This document shows, one piece after another, positions 53,916 to 61,358 of a stretch of DNA of 64,000 nt. A program made the position numbers and the translations under genes. This DNA is from JAJEFO01 sp965221845. GTDB lineage: Bacteria; Pseudomonadota; Alphaproteobacteria; Rhodobacterales; Rhodobacteraceae. Position 1 is the first letter of the stretch. The number at the start of each line of letters is the position of its first letter. Location of the stretch: positions 3,658,001 to 3,722,000 of the forward strand of contig OZ244919.1 of the NCBI GenBank assembly GCA_965221845.1. The letters are read 5' to 3'. A model generated the notes under the pieces. The model was not told the DNA's origin. It saw only the letters and a list, made by a program, of their open reading frames with translations, and did no database searches.

Positions 53916-53937
53916 GCTATGCCGGTACCGGCATGGC
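53916..53937. repeat. 22-base palindrome at an IS30 fragment junction, copy 2
   Basis: GCTATGCCGGTACCGGCATG continuing GC is self-complementary apart from one T/G pair. As at 25613-25638 it is followed at once by GGCAAGGAGTTCGC, the GKEFA codons of IS30. Similarity between the two loci ends near 53973. Confidence 0.8.
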
Positions 53938-53975
53938 GGCAAGGAGTTCGCCGGCCATGCCCGCGCGTGTCGCGG
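53938..53975 (+). pseudogene. Short IS30 transposase scrap (GKEFAGHA segment)
   Basis: About 38 bases nearly identical to 25639-25676. It ends in a hairpin (7-base arms, 53959-53965 and 53971-53977). It sits immediately upstream of the AddB-like start and may have displaced its native leader. Confidence 0.6.
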
Positions 53976-54023
53976 GCGGCGTACCCTGTGGCCGCCGCCA
54001 TGGTGGCCGCAGCCGTTCTCCGG

Positions 54024-54410
54024 GCCGGGACGAAACCTGCTTCATCGACGAGGCGGGGGATCTCGGAGCGCTGGCCGAACCTCCGCGACCGAACGACCAG
54101 CCCGTCCCGGTCATCGGCGGACCGTTCGTCGACGCTGTGGACCTGGTGGCTTTCACGTCAGGCTTCCTCGCCCTGAAGCAACGGCATTTTCCGAACCCGC
54201 CCTTGTCCCTCGCCCAGGCCGCCCGACCGTATCCTGCCGGAAATCAAGGGCGCCGAAATCGGCAGGAACGCGACCCGGGGCAACGCGCGCCAGCTTGCCT
54301 GCGGCCTTCTCGACCGCGTCACGGGCCTTTTGCAGCGTTGCGGGATACGGCTCGCGGCCCGCATCCGGGTCAAGGCGCCCGGCGCGGCGCTCGACGCCAC
54401 ACTTGTCTGG
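54024..54410 (+). pseudogene. DUF3800-type protein remnant
   Basis: DETCFIDEAGDLG and VIGGPFVDAVDLVAFTSGFL with ALKQRHFPN are the N-terminus of DUF3800 proteins (RNase-H-like fold, D-E-(A/S)-G motif). After a frameshift near 54220, DRILPEIKGAEIGRNATRGN, then LLDRVTGLLQRCGIRLAARI with KAPGAALD continue the family pattern with its E-I-K-G motif. The rest is lost. It is inserted between the AddB-like and PIN genes and transcribed the other way. Confidence 0.65.
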
Positions 54411-54532
54411 CAACGGCGGCAGGAATCCTGCGGCCGGTCAGATCGCCGTTTCGTGCTTTCGCGGCAGGGAGACCGTCCGGCACAGGCCAAGCCGTTCGAG
54501 GGCGGGCAGATAGTCGCCTGCCGACCGGGGCG

Positions 54533-54613
54533 GACGGCGAGACGCAGGAGCAGGTCGCGAAGGCCGGACGGATAGAGGACATTGGCGTCGAGCAACGCCG
54601 TCGGAGCGGCCAT
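54533..54613 (-). pseudogene. PIN-domain (VapC-like) gene, truncated to its first strand-helix
   Basis: MAAPTALLDANVLYPSGLRD continuing LLLRLAV is the start of a PIN-domain ribonuclease with the first catalytic Asp in LLDANVLY. After about 27 residues similarity stops; the frame goes on without the remaining acidic residues down to 54158. The start lies 3 bases after the stop of the HTH gene, as in antitoxin-toxin pairs. Loss of the toxin body coincides with the DUF3800 debris. Confidence 0.6.
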
Positions 54614-54616
54614 CGG

Positions 54617-55060
54617 CTATTGCAGGCCGAGCTCCTGGTCGCGCGCGGTCAGTTCGTCGAGCGCCTCGCGGCGGCGGGACGCCGTCTCGCGGCACCAGGC
54701 GAGGACATCGTCGGCGCGGACGCGACGGTGCGAGCCGACATTGCGGAAGGGGATCCGGCCTGCGTCGAGAAGCTGGACCAGATGCGTCCGTGACACCTGC
54801 AGCAGCTCGGCCGCCTGCCGCGTGGTCAGTTCGGCGTCCACGGAGGTGAGCGCGACGCCCTTGCCATGCGCCATGCGGTCGAGGATGTCCCGGAGCAGCC
54901 GCACCGCCGGCGTCGGTAGGTCGACGGTCTCGTCGCCGAAACGGGCGGATACCGGCCGCGTGCCGTCGATCAGCGCCTCAAGCGCCCTGCCCGCACGCTC
55001 CGCAAGCGCCGCGTCGCCTTCGCCCGGGATGCCATAGGGTGAGTCTGCGGTCGTTTCCAT
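54617..55060 (-). CDS. Excisionase-type HTH protein, probable antitoxin/regulator
   Basis: A 147-residue protein. The C-terminal half has ELTTRQAAELLQVSRTHLVQ, LLDAGRIPFRNVGSHRRVRA and DDVLAWCRE, the MerR/excisionase winged-helix fold. The N-terminal half is helical (AALAERAGRALEALIDG). The start ATG 55060 follows GAAGGAG. It directly precedes the truncated PIN gene, so it was probably the antitoxin. Such HTH-PIN pairs can also control the adjacent AddAB-like genes; that is inference. Confidence 0.8.
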   Translation of the reverse strand: METTADSPYGIPGEGDAALAERAGRALEALIDGTRPVSARFGDETVDLPTPAVRLLRDILDRMAHGKGVALTSVDAELTTRQAAELLQVSRTHLVQLLDAGRIPFRNVGSHRRVRADDVLAWCRETASRRREALDELTARDQELGLQ

Positions 55061-55427
55061 TCCGGCTGCTCCTTCTCCAGAACGGATCGTGGGCCATGAA
55101 TGCCGCAAATGCAACAAGTAGCGCGAGTCACGCCTTGCCGATAATCGGTGCGGAGGAAAAGGCCTCGGGAAGTGGCCTACAGATACTCTGCAGGCGGGAC
55201 TCTCGCTCTCGCATGAGCCTTTGCTTACAGCATGTTGGCCCATGTAGGAAGCGGATTCCGCGAGGCGGTGCGGGGCGCGGCCGGCCTGCGCAGGCAGGCA
55301 TGCGCCAGTGAGAGTCCCTCAGCTGCCAAGGCCCAAAGCCCATGCTCGCGGGACGGCGTTGCCTCTGGCTTTCGACCCGTCGCCGGGCTATTGGCGACAC
55401 CTCAAGGGCAAGTCCGAGGATCCTCCG
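55061..55427. other. Intergenic region before ribBA
   Basis: 367 bases between divergent HTH and ribBA genes. No FMN-riboswitch consensus, tRNA or gene recognised. Confidence 0.45.
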
Positions 55428-56552
55428 ATGTCGTCAGAACCTGCCGAAGAGGCCGAAGGGCATTGGCGTGACGCCATTTCCTCGATCGAGGAGATCATCG
55501 AGGATGCGCGGAACGGGCGGATGTTCGTTCTCGTCGACCGCGAGGACCGCGAAAACGAGGGTGACCTGGTCGTGCCGGCCCAGATGGCGACTCCGGAGGC
55601 GATCAACTTCATGGCAACGCATGGGCGGGGGCTGATCTGCCTGGCGCTGACCGGCCAGCGTTGCGACGCGCTCGGCCTCCCGCTCATGGCGTCTCACAAC
55701 TCGTCGCGGCACGAGACGGCGTTCACTGTGTCAATAGAGGCGCGAGAAGGGGTCACGACCGGAATCTCGGCCCATGACCGCGCGCGAACCGTTGCGGCGG
55801 CGATCGACCAGTCGACGGGCGGCGCCGACATCGCGACGCCGGGACACGTCTTTCCCTTGCGCGCCCGAGACGGCGGGGTGCTCGTGCGCGCAGGCCATAC
55901 GGAGGCCGCCGTCGACGTCTCGCGCCTGGCCGGCCTGAACCCTTCAGCCGTGATCTGCGAGATCATGAACGAGGACGGCACCATGAGCCGCCTGCCGGAT
56001 CTGGTCGCGTTTGCGCAGCGGCACGGCCTGAAGATCGGCACCATCAGCGATCTCATCGCCTACCGCCGCCGCCACGACAACCTCGTCGCCGTGACAAGCC
56101 GCAAGACGGTCATGTCCGAGTTCGGGGGCGAGTGGGAGATGCGGATCTATTCGGACACCGCCCATGGCGACGAGCACATCGTGCTGGTCAGGGGCGACAT
56201 CTCCTCTCCGGAACCCTGTCTTGTCAGGATGCACGCGCTGGACCCGATGCTTGACGTGCTCGGGCTCGGGCCTGCGGGGCGAAGGAGCGAGTTCGGCGAC
56301 GCGATGCAGGTCATCGCCAGCGAAGGGCGCGGGGTCCTGGTGCTGCTCAGGGACACGACGATGAAGCTGAAGGACGGCGACAGCGTCTCGCCGCAGACGC
56401 TCAGGCAGTACGGCCTGGGCGCCCAGATCCTGTCCTCGCTGGGCCTCTCGGAGCTGGTTCTCCTGACCAATTCGCCCAAGCCGAAGATCGTCGGGCTCGA
56501 GGCCTACGGCCTCGAGATCGTCGGCATGCGCAAGATCTCGGATCTCGGCTGA
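55428..56552 (+). CDS. ribB: 3,4-dihydroxy-2-butanone-4-phosphate synthase with degenerate GTP cyclohydrolase II domain
   Basis: A 374-residue RibBA-like protein. The RibB half (about 1-215) has VDREDRENEGDLVVPAQ (metal and substrate acidic residues), ICLALTG and HETAFTVSIEAREGVTTGIS, so it should make the four-carbon unit of riboflavin. In the second half, the C-x10-C-x-C zinc site and arginine loop of GTP cyclohydrolase II are absent (the place reads PCLVRMHALDPMLDVLG). That activity is therefore probably lost and must come from another gene. ATG 55428 follows GAGGA. ribH overlaps by one base. Confidence 0.92.
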   Translation: MSSEPAEEAEGHWRDAISSIEEIIEDARNGRMFVLVDREDRENEGDLVVPAQMATPEAINFMATHGRGLICLALTGQRCDALGLPLMASHNSSRHETAFTVSIEAREGVTTGISAHDRARTVAAAIDQSTGGADIATPGHVFPLRARDGGVLVRAGHTEAAVDVSRLAGLNPSAVICEIMNEDGTMSRLPDLVAFAQRHGLKIGTISDLIAYRRRHDNLVAVTSRKTVMSEFGGEWEMRIYSDTAHGDEHIVLVRGDISSPEPCLVRMHALDPMLDVLGLGPAGRRSEFGDAMQVIASEGRGVLVLLRDTTMKLKDGDSVSPQTLRQYGLGAQILSSLGLSELVLLTNSPKPKIVGLEAYGLEIVGMRKISDLG

Positions 56553-57067
56553 TGGCCGGGCAGTCCTGCCATGCGCTGGCGCTGCCAACGTTCGAGGCGC
56601 CGCCGAAGGTGCTGATCGTCGTGGCCCCTTACTACGACGACATCGCGGCCCGCCTCGTGGACGGCGCCCGGGCCAGGCTGGCGAAGGTCACGGCCGCCGT
56701 CGACCTCGTCGAGGTGCCGGGCGCGCTTGAGGTGCCGACGGCCATCGGCATTGCCTTCAGGCAGGCCGGTCACGACGGCTTCGTCGCGCTGGGCTGCGTG
56801 ATTCGGGGCGAGACGACGCATTACGAGGCCGTCTGCGACAACTCGAACCGGGCCCTGCAGCACCTCGGCCTGGCCGGCGCCTGCATCGGCAACGGCATCC
56901 TTACGGTGGAAACCCGCGAACAGGCGGCCGTGCGCGCGGATCCGTGCAACGGAGACAAGGGCGGCGGCGCAGCGGCGGCCGCGCTGCATCTCATCGCGCT
57001 CGCGCGGCGGTTCGGCCCGTGCAGGCGCGAGGCCGGGCCCGGCCCGGTCTCCTCCGGCTCCGCGTGA
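56552..57067 (+). CDS. ribH: 6,7-dimethyl-8-ribityllumazine synthase
   Basis: A 171-residue lumazine synthase joining the RibB and RibD products. VEVPGALEVPTAI, FVALGCVIRGETTHYEAVCD (His general base) and IGNGILTVE are the family blocks. The normal NNREQA-type end reads TVETREQAAVRADP, followed by GDKGGGAAAAAL. A Cys/Gly/Pro-rich C-terminal tail is unusual. The start overlaps the ribB stop (TGATG), and its own stop overlaps the nusB GTG. Confidence 0.96.
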   Translation: MAGQSCHALALPTFEAPPKVLIVVAPYYDDIAARLVDGARARLAKVTAAVDLVEVPGALEVPTAIGIAFRQAGHDGFVALGCVIRGETTHYEAVCDNSNRALQHLGLAGACIGNGILTVETREQAAVRADPCNGDKGGGAAAAALHLIALARRFGPCRREAGPGPVSSGSA

Positions 57068-57537
57068 CCTTCCGGCAGCAGAGGCGGAGCGTTGCGCGGC
57101 TTCACGCGGTGCAGGCGCTGTTCCAGATGGAGGCGGGCGGGCAGTCGGCGACGACCGTTCAGAAGGAGTTCGAGGCTCACCGTTTCGGGGAGAGGCTGGA
57201 CGGGGCGGAACTGGCGGCGGGCGACCGGGACCTGTTCCGGAAGCTTGTCGACGATGCCGTGACCTGGCAGGCGCGGATCGACCAGATGGCGGAGCGGGCG
57301 CTCGCGGACGGATGGCCGATCGACCGGATCGATCCGGTCCTCCGCGCGCTGTTTCGCGCGGCCGGAGCGGAGCTGGTGGGGGGGGAGATGCCGCCAAGGG
57401 TGACGATTTCCGAGTTCGTGGACGTGGCGAAGGCGTTCTCTCCTGCGGGGCGGGAAAGGGGCTTCGTGAACGCGGTGCTGGACCATATGGCGAGGGAGGC
57501 CCGGCCGGAGGCGTTCCGGGAACGGGCCGGGGGCTAG
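57064..57537 (+). CDS. nusB: Transcription antitermination factor NusB
   Basis: A 157-residue all-helical RNA-binding protein of the boxA antitermination complex for rRNA. SVARLHAVQALFQMEAGG at the start, and ISEFVDVAKAF with RGFVNAVLDHM at the end are diagnostic. The GTG start at 57064 overlaps the ribH stop (GTGA). ribH-nusB is a widespread pair. Its stop overlaps the convergent sdaA stop. Confidence 0.96.
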   Translation: MTFRQQRRSVARLHAVQALFQMEAGGQSATTVQKEFEAHRFGERLDGAELAAGDRDLFRKLVDDAVTWQARIDQMAERALADGWPIDRIDPVLRALFRAAGAELVGGEMPPRVTISEFVDVAKAFSPAGRERGFVNAVLDHMAREARPEAFRERAGG

Positions 57538-58907
57538 CAGTTCGGGACGCTGACGGCGAGGCCCCCAAGAGCCGTTTCCTTGTACTTCCCGTTCATGTCC
57601 CTGCCGGTCTGGCGCATCGTCTCGATGGCCGCATCGAGCGGCACGAGATGGCTTCCGTCGCCGCGAAGCGCAAGGGACGCTGCCGAAACCGCCTTGATCG
57701 CCCCGAGCCCGTTCCGTTCGATGCAGGGGACCTGAACCAGCCCCTTCACGGGGTCGCAAGTCATTCCGAGGTGATGCTCGAGGGCGATTTCGGCCGCGTT
57801 CTCGACCTGCTCCGGCGTGCCGTCCATCACTGCGGCCAGTCCGCCGGCGGCCATCGCCGAGGCCGAGCCGACTTCGGCCTGGCAGCCGCATTCGGCGCCC
57901 GAGATCGACGCGTTCCGCTTTATGAGGGCGCCGATCGCCGACGCGGTCAGGAGGAATTCGCCGATGCGCGACGTGCGGGCGCCCGGCACATGGCCCGCCC
58001 AGTACCGGATGGTGGCGGGGATCACGCCGGCAGCGCCGTTCGTTGGCGCGGTCACGACCTGGCCGCCGGCCGCGTTTTCCTCGTTGACCGCCATGGCATA
58101 GGCGCTGATCCAGTCATTGACGACATGAGGGGCGGTCAGGTTCGTGCCGCGCTCGGCCTCCAGGGCCACGCGTATCGCGGCGGCGCGGCGACGCACGTTC
58201 AGGCCGCCGGGAAGCGTGCCTTCGGTGCGCAGGCCGCGTTCCACGCACGCGTCCATGACGTCCCAGACGCGCTTCAGCCCGGCGTCAAGCCCCGCAGGAC
58301 TCGTCCCGGTCAGCTCGTTGGCTCGCGTCATCTCCGCAATGCTCTTGCCGGAGGTTCGCGCCATCTCCAGCATCTCGGCCGCAGACCGGAACGGGTAGGG
58401 CACGGGCGGGCCGTCATCCCCGCCCCCGCCGGAGGCCAGCTCGGCTTCGGTCAGGACGAATCCGCCTCCTATGGAATAGTACGTTTCCTGAAGGATCACG
58501 TCGCCTTCGGCATCGGTTGCATAGAGCCTGAGTCCGTTGGCGTGGCCAGGCAGCGGCGTGTCGTAGTCGAAGCGGAGGTCCGTGTCAGGATCGAGGGAGA
58601 GCGCGCCGAGCCCGTCCGGCGTGACGCGCCTTGCCTGCCGGATTTCCCTGAGGGCCGCCTCGGCCGCGGCCATGTCGTAGGTGTCCGGCTCGAAGCCCGC
58701 GAGCCCGAGGATCACCGCGCGGTCGGTCGCGTGACCCGTCCCGGTGAACGCGAGCGAGCCGTGCAGGGATGCGCGCAGTCCGAAAGGCCTGAAGGCGGAG
58801 CCCCTGAGGCTTTCGAGAAACCTTCCTGCGGCCACCATCGGTCCCATGGTGTGGGAGGACGACGGGCCGACGCCCACCTTGAACATCTCGAGGACGCTCA
58901 GGAACAC
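57534..58907 (-). CDS. sdaA: L-serine ammonia-lyase, iron-sulfur type
   Basis: A 457-residue enzyme turning L-serine into pyruvate and ammonia. The beta part starts LSVLEMFKVGVGPSSSHTMG; the alpha part has ISGAECGCQAEVGSASAMAA, MTCDPVKGLVQVPCIERNGL. These Cys bind the [4Fe-4S] cluster, with the third near the C-terminal end (VSVPNC). It is a single-chain form, with beta and alpha regions fused. It is convergent with nusB, the stop codons overlapping. Confidence 0.96.
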   Translation of the reverse strand: MFLSVLEMFKVGVGPSSSHTMGPMVAAGRFLESLRGSAFRPFGLRASLHGSLAFTGTGHATDRAVILGLAGFEPDTYDMAAAEAALREIRQARRVTPDGLGALSLDPDTDLRFDYDTPLPGHANGLRLYATDAEGDVILQETYYSIGGGFVLTEAELASGGGGDDGPPVPYPFRSAAEMLEMARTSGKSIAEMTRANELTGTSPAGLDAGLKRVWDVMDACVERGLRTEGTLPGGLNVRRRAAAIRVALEAERGTNLTAPHVVNDWISAYAMAVNEENAAGGQVVTAPTNGAAGVIPATIRYWAGHVPGARTSRIGEFLLTASAIGALIKRNASISGAECGCQAEVGSASAMAAGGLAAVMDGTPEQVENAAEIALEHHLGMTCDPVKGLVQVPCIERNGLGAIKAVSAASLALRGDGSHLVPLDAAIETMRQTGRDMNGKYKETALGGLAVSVPNC

Positions 58908-59043
58908 GGGCTGTCTCCGCGGGGACGTGCGGCGGCCGGGCGCCCCTGCGCGACGGCCCGTGCAGAAAGGGCTTCCGCGATCCAGGCCGGCATCCGAGCC
59001 GCTCGCCCGCCAGGCGCCGGCCCGTTCGCGGGCGCGCGCAGCC

Positions 59044-59229
59044 TCAGCTTCTCGCGAGCCAAATCAGAAGGACTCCCACGGCAAGGGCGCCAAGACCGAA
59101 TGCCCGGCGGGTCTCCAGGGGCCAGGACGCGACCGCCCGCACCAGCCTGTCCAGCCGGTTCGGCATCAGGGCGAGAACGAGGCCCTCGATGACAAGCACG
59201 AGGCCGATCCCGAGAAGCGCGAGCTCCAT
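59044..59229 (-). CDS. DUF2065 small membrane protein
   Basis: A 61-residue protein with two hydrophobic helices (LLGIGLVLVIEGLVLAL and FGLGALAVGVLLIWLA). It follows hflC by 5 bases, the standard position of this family next to the HflKC complex. Function unknown; probably an inner-membrane partner of HflKC or a nearby protease. Confidence 0.88.
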   Translation of the reverse strand: MELALLGIGLVLVIEGLVLALMPNRLDRLVRAVASWPLETRRAFGLGALAVGVLLIWLARS

Positions 59230-59234
59230 TCGCC

Positions 59235-60146
59235 TCAGTTTGCCGTCGTTCCGGCGGGTTTCGGGCTGGCGCCGTCAAGGAATTCGAAGAACTCGCTGTC
59301 AGGCGTGATCACGAGTGTCGAGTTCTCCCCCTGCAAGGCGCGCTCATAGGCGGCAAGAGAACGGTAGAACCGAAAGAAGTCTTCGTCCGCGCCATAGGCG
59401 CCGGCGAATATGGCGTTGCGCTCCGCGTCCGCCTCGCCGCGGACGATCTCCGCCTCGCGGTTGGCTTCGGAAACGATTTCGACCACCGTTCGGTCTGCCT
59501 GGGCCTGGACTCTCTGCGCGGCCTCCGCCCCCCGGGCCCGCTCGTCGGTCGCCTCGCGCTCGCGTTCCGCGCGCATCCGCTCGAACGTGGCCGCGAGGTT
59601 CTGCTCGGGGAGGTTCGTCTGCTTAAGCCGCACGTCCACCACGTCCAGCCCGAGCGCCTCCGCCTCCGCGTCGGCGTTGGTCCGGATCCTGTTCATCAGC
59701 GCGGCCCGCTCCGAGGACAGGATCGTGTTCGAGGTGACGCCCTCTGCGCCCAGGACGGCGCGGATCTCGTCGATGAGGATCGACGCCAGCCGGTCCTCGG
59801 CAAGCCTCACGCCGCCGGGACCCACGGCCTGGCGGAACTGGACGATGTCCTCGTCCTGCCGGCCGATGCGGTAGCGCGCGAAGGCGTCGACGACGAGTCG
59901 CCTGTCGTCGGAGGGCGTTATCTCGATTTCGGGCGTGTCAAGAGACAGGATCCGGCCGTCATAGCGCACGACTTCCTGGATGATGGGGATCTTGAAGCCC
60001 AGGCCGGGTTCCGTCTTGACCTGCTTGATCTGGCCGAACTGGAGGACAAGCACCTTCTCCCGCTCGTCCACGATGAAAATGGACGAGAGGGCGATGACCG
60101 CCGCCGCGACCAGGGCCGCCGTCAGAAGGATTCCGCTTCTCAGCAT
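59235..60146 (-). CDS. hflC: HflC, FtsH protease modulator subunit
   Basis: A 303-residue SPFH/prohibitin protein. An N-terminal membrane anchor (ILLTAALVAAAVIALSSIFI) is followed by the SPFH domain (KVLVLQFGQIKQVKTEPGLG, FKIPIIQEVVRYDGR) and a coiled coil rich in Arg/Glu/Ala (ERMRAEREREATDERARGAE). With HflK it forms the periplasmic cage around FtsH. It lies one base after hflK. Confidence 0.95.
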   Translation of the reverse strand: MLRSGILLTAALVAAAVIALSSIFIVDEREKVLVLQFGQIKQVKTEPGLGFKIPIIQEVVRYDGRILSLDTPEIEITPSDDRRLVVDAFARYRIGRQDEDIVQFRQAVGPGGVRLAEDRLASILIDEIRAVLGAEGVTSNTILSSERAALMNRIRTNADAEAEALGLDVVDVRLKQTNLPEQNLAATFERMRAEREREATDERARGAEAAQRVQAQADRTVVEIVSEANREAEIVRGEADAERNAIFAGAYGADEDFFRFYRSLAAYERALQGENSTLVITPDSEFFEFLDGASPKPAGTTAN

Positions 60147-60147
60147 C

Positions 60148-61302
60148 TCAGTTTCCTCCCTGCGACGCGGGGCTCGATCCCTGCGACGCGGCTGTGCTGC
60201 GACGGAGCTCGTTCAGCGGCAGGTAGGGCACGACGCCCTGACCTCCGCCGCCGTTGACGCCCTCGTCAAGAATGATCTTGTCTATGCCTCCGAGAACCTT
60301 CTCCAGGGTCTCGATGTACAGCCGTCGCCGGGTGACGTCCGGCGCGAGGCTGTATTCGGTCAGGACGGCGGAAAAGCGGCTGGCTTCGCCCTTGGCCTCG
60401 TTCACGACCTGGGCGCGGTAGGATTCGGCCACTTCGAGTATCTGCGCCGCTTCGCCGCGTGCACCGGCGAGCACGCGGTTGGCGTATGCGTCGGCCTGGC
60501 GCTCGAGCCGGTCGCGCTCCTGCTCCGCCGCCTGGACGTCGCGGAACGCGTCGATCACCTCGCGCGGAGGATCCGCCTTGTTGAGGTTCACGCGAACGAT
60601 GTTGATGCCCGCTTCGTAGTTGTCGAGCGTCGCCTGGATCAGTTCCTTGGCTCTTTGGGCCACGACCGCCCGGTCCCGGTTGAGGAGGGGCGCAAGCTCG
60701 CTGCCGGCCACGATCTCGCGCATCGCGGATTCGGAGACCGCGCGCACTGTTTCCGGTCCGTCCCTCAGGTTGAACAGGAAGTCGTCGGGCCTGGAGATGT
60801 TCCAGACGACCTGGAAATCTATGTCGACGATGTTCTCGTCAGTGGTCAGCATCAGGCCGTTGTCGCCCTGACGCCCGATCCCTATGTCTTCGGACTGTTC
60901 CCGCGTCACCGGAATGACCTCGTGGGTCATGACCGGCCATGGCGCGAAGTTCAGGCCCGGCTGCCCGATCGAGGAGAATTCCCCGAGGAACAGCTCGACC
61001 GACTGCTCCTCCGGCCTGACCGTGTAGAACGAGGAATAGGCCCAGAGGCCCAGGATGACGGCTGCGCCGATCGCAAGGGAGCCGCGGGAAAGTCTTGGTC
61101 GCTGACCGCCGCCGCCGCCTCGGCGGCCTGAACCGCCTCTGCCGCCCATGAGCGAGGAGAGCCGTTCCTGGCCCTGCCGGACGATGTCGTCGATGTCGGG
61201 AATGCCGGATCCCTGCGGCCCGGCCCGGCCCGGCCTGCGGCCGTCTCCGTTGCCGCCCCTCTGAGGGCCGCCGCCCCAGGGTCCGCCGCTCTTGCTGGCC
61301 AT
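60148..61302 (-). CDS. hflK: HflK, FtsH protease modulator subunit
   Basis: A 384-residue partner of HflC. A Gly/Arg/Pro-rich cytoplasmic N-terminus (GGPWGGGPQRGG) is followed by a transmembrane helix (LAIGAAVILGLWAYSSFY) and the SPFH domain (EQSVELFLGEFSSIGQPGLN, FAPWPVMTHEVIPV). The coiled coil includes VQAAEQERDRLERQADAYAN. Start ATG 61302 is 20 codons into the open frame; it is preceded by GAGAGGACC. Confidence 0.95.
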   Translation of the reverse strand: MASKSGGPWGGGPQRGGNGDGRRPGRAGPQGSGIPDIDDIVRQGQERLSSLMGGRGGSGRRGGGGGQRPRLSRGSLAIGAAVILGLWAYSSFYTVRPEEQSVELFLGEFSSIGQPGLNFAPWPVMTHEVIPVTREQSEDIGIGRQGDNGLMLTTDENIVDIDFQVVWNISRPDDFLFNLRDGPETVRAVSESAMREIVAGSELAPLLNRDRAVVAQRAKELIQATLDNYEAGINIVRVNLNKADPPREVIDAFRDVQAAEQERDRLERQADAYANRVLAGARGEAAQILEVAESYRAQVVNEAKGEASRFSAVLTEYSLAPDVTRRRLYIETLEKVLGGIDKIILDEGVNGGGGQGVVPYLPLNELRRSTAASQGSSPASQGGN

Positions 61303-61358
61303 GAGTGGTCCTCTCGCTCGGTCTCTGGGATGCAAACTGTAGTGCGCGGCGAGGTTTT

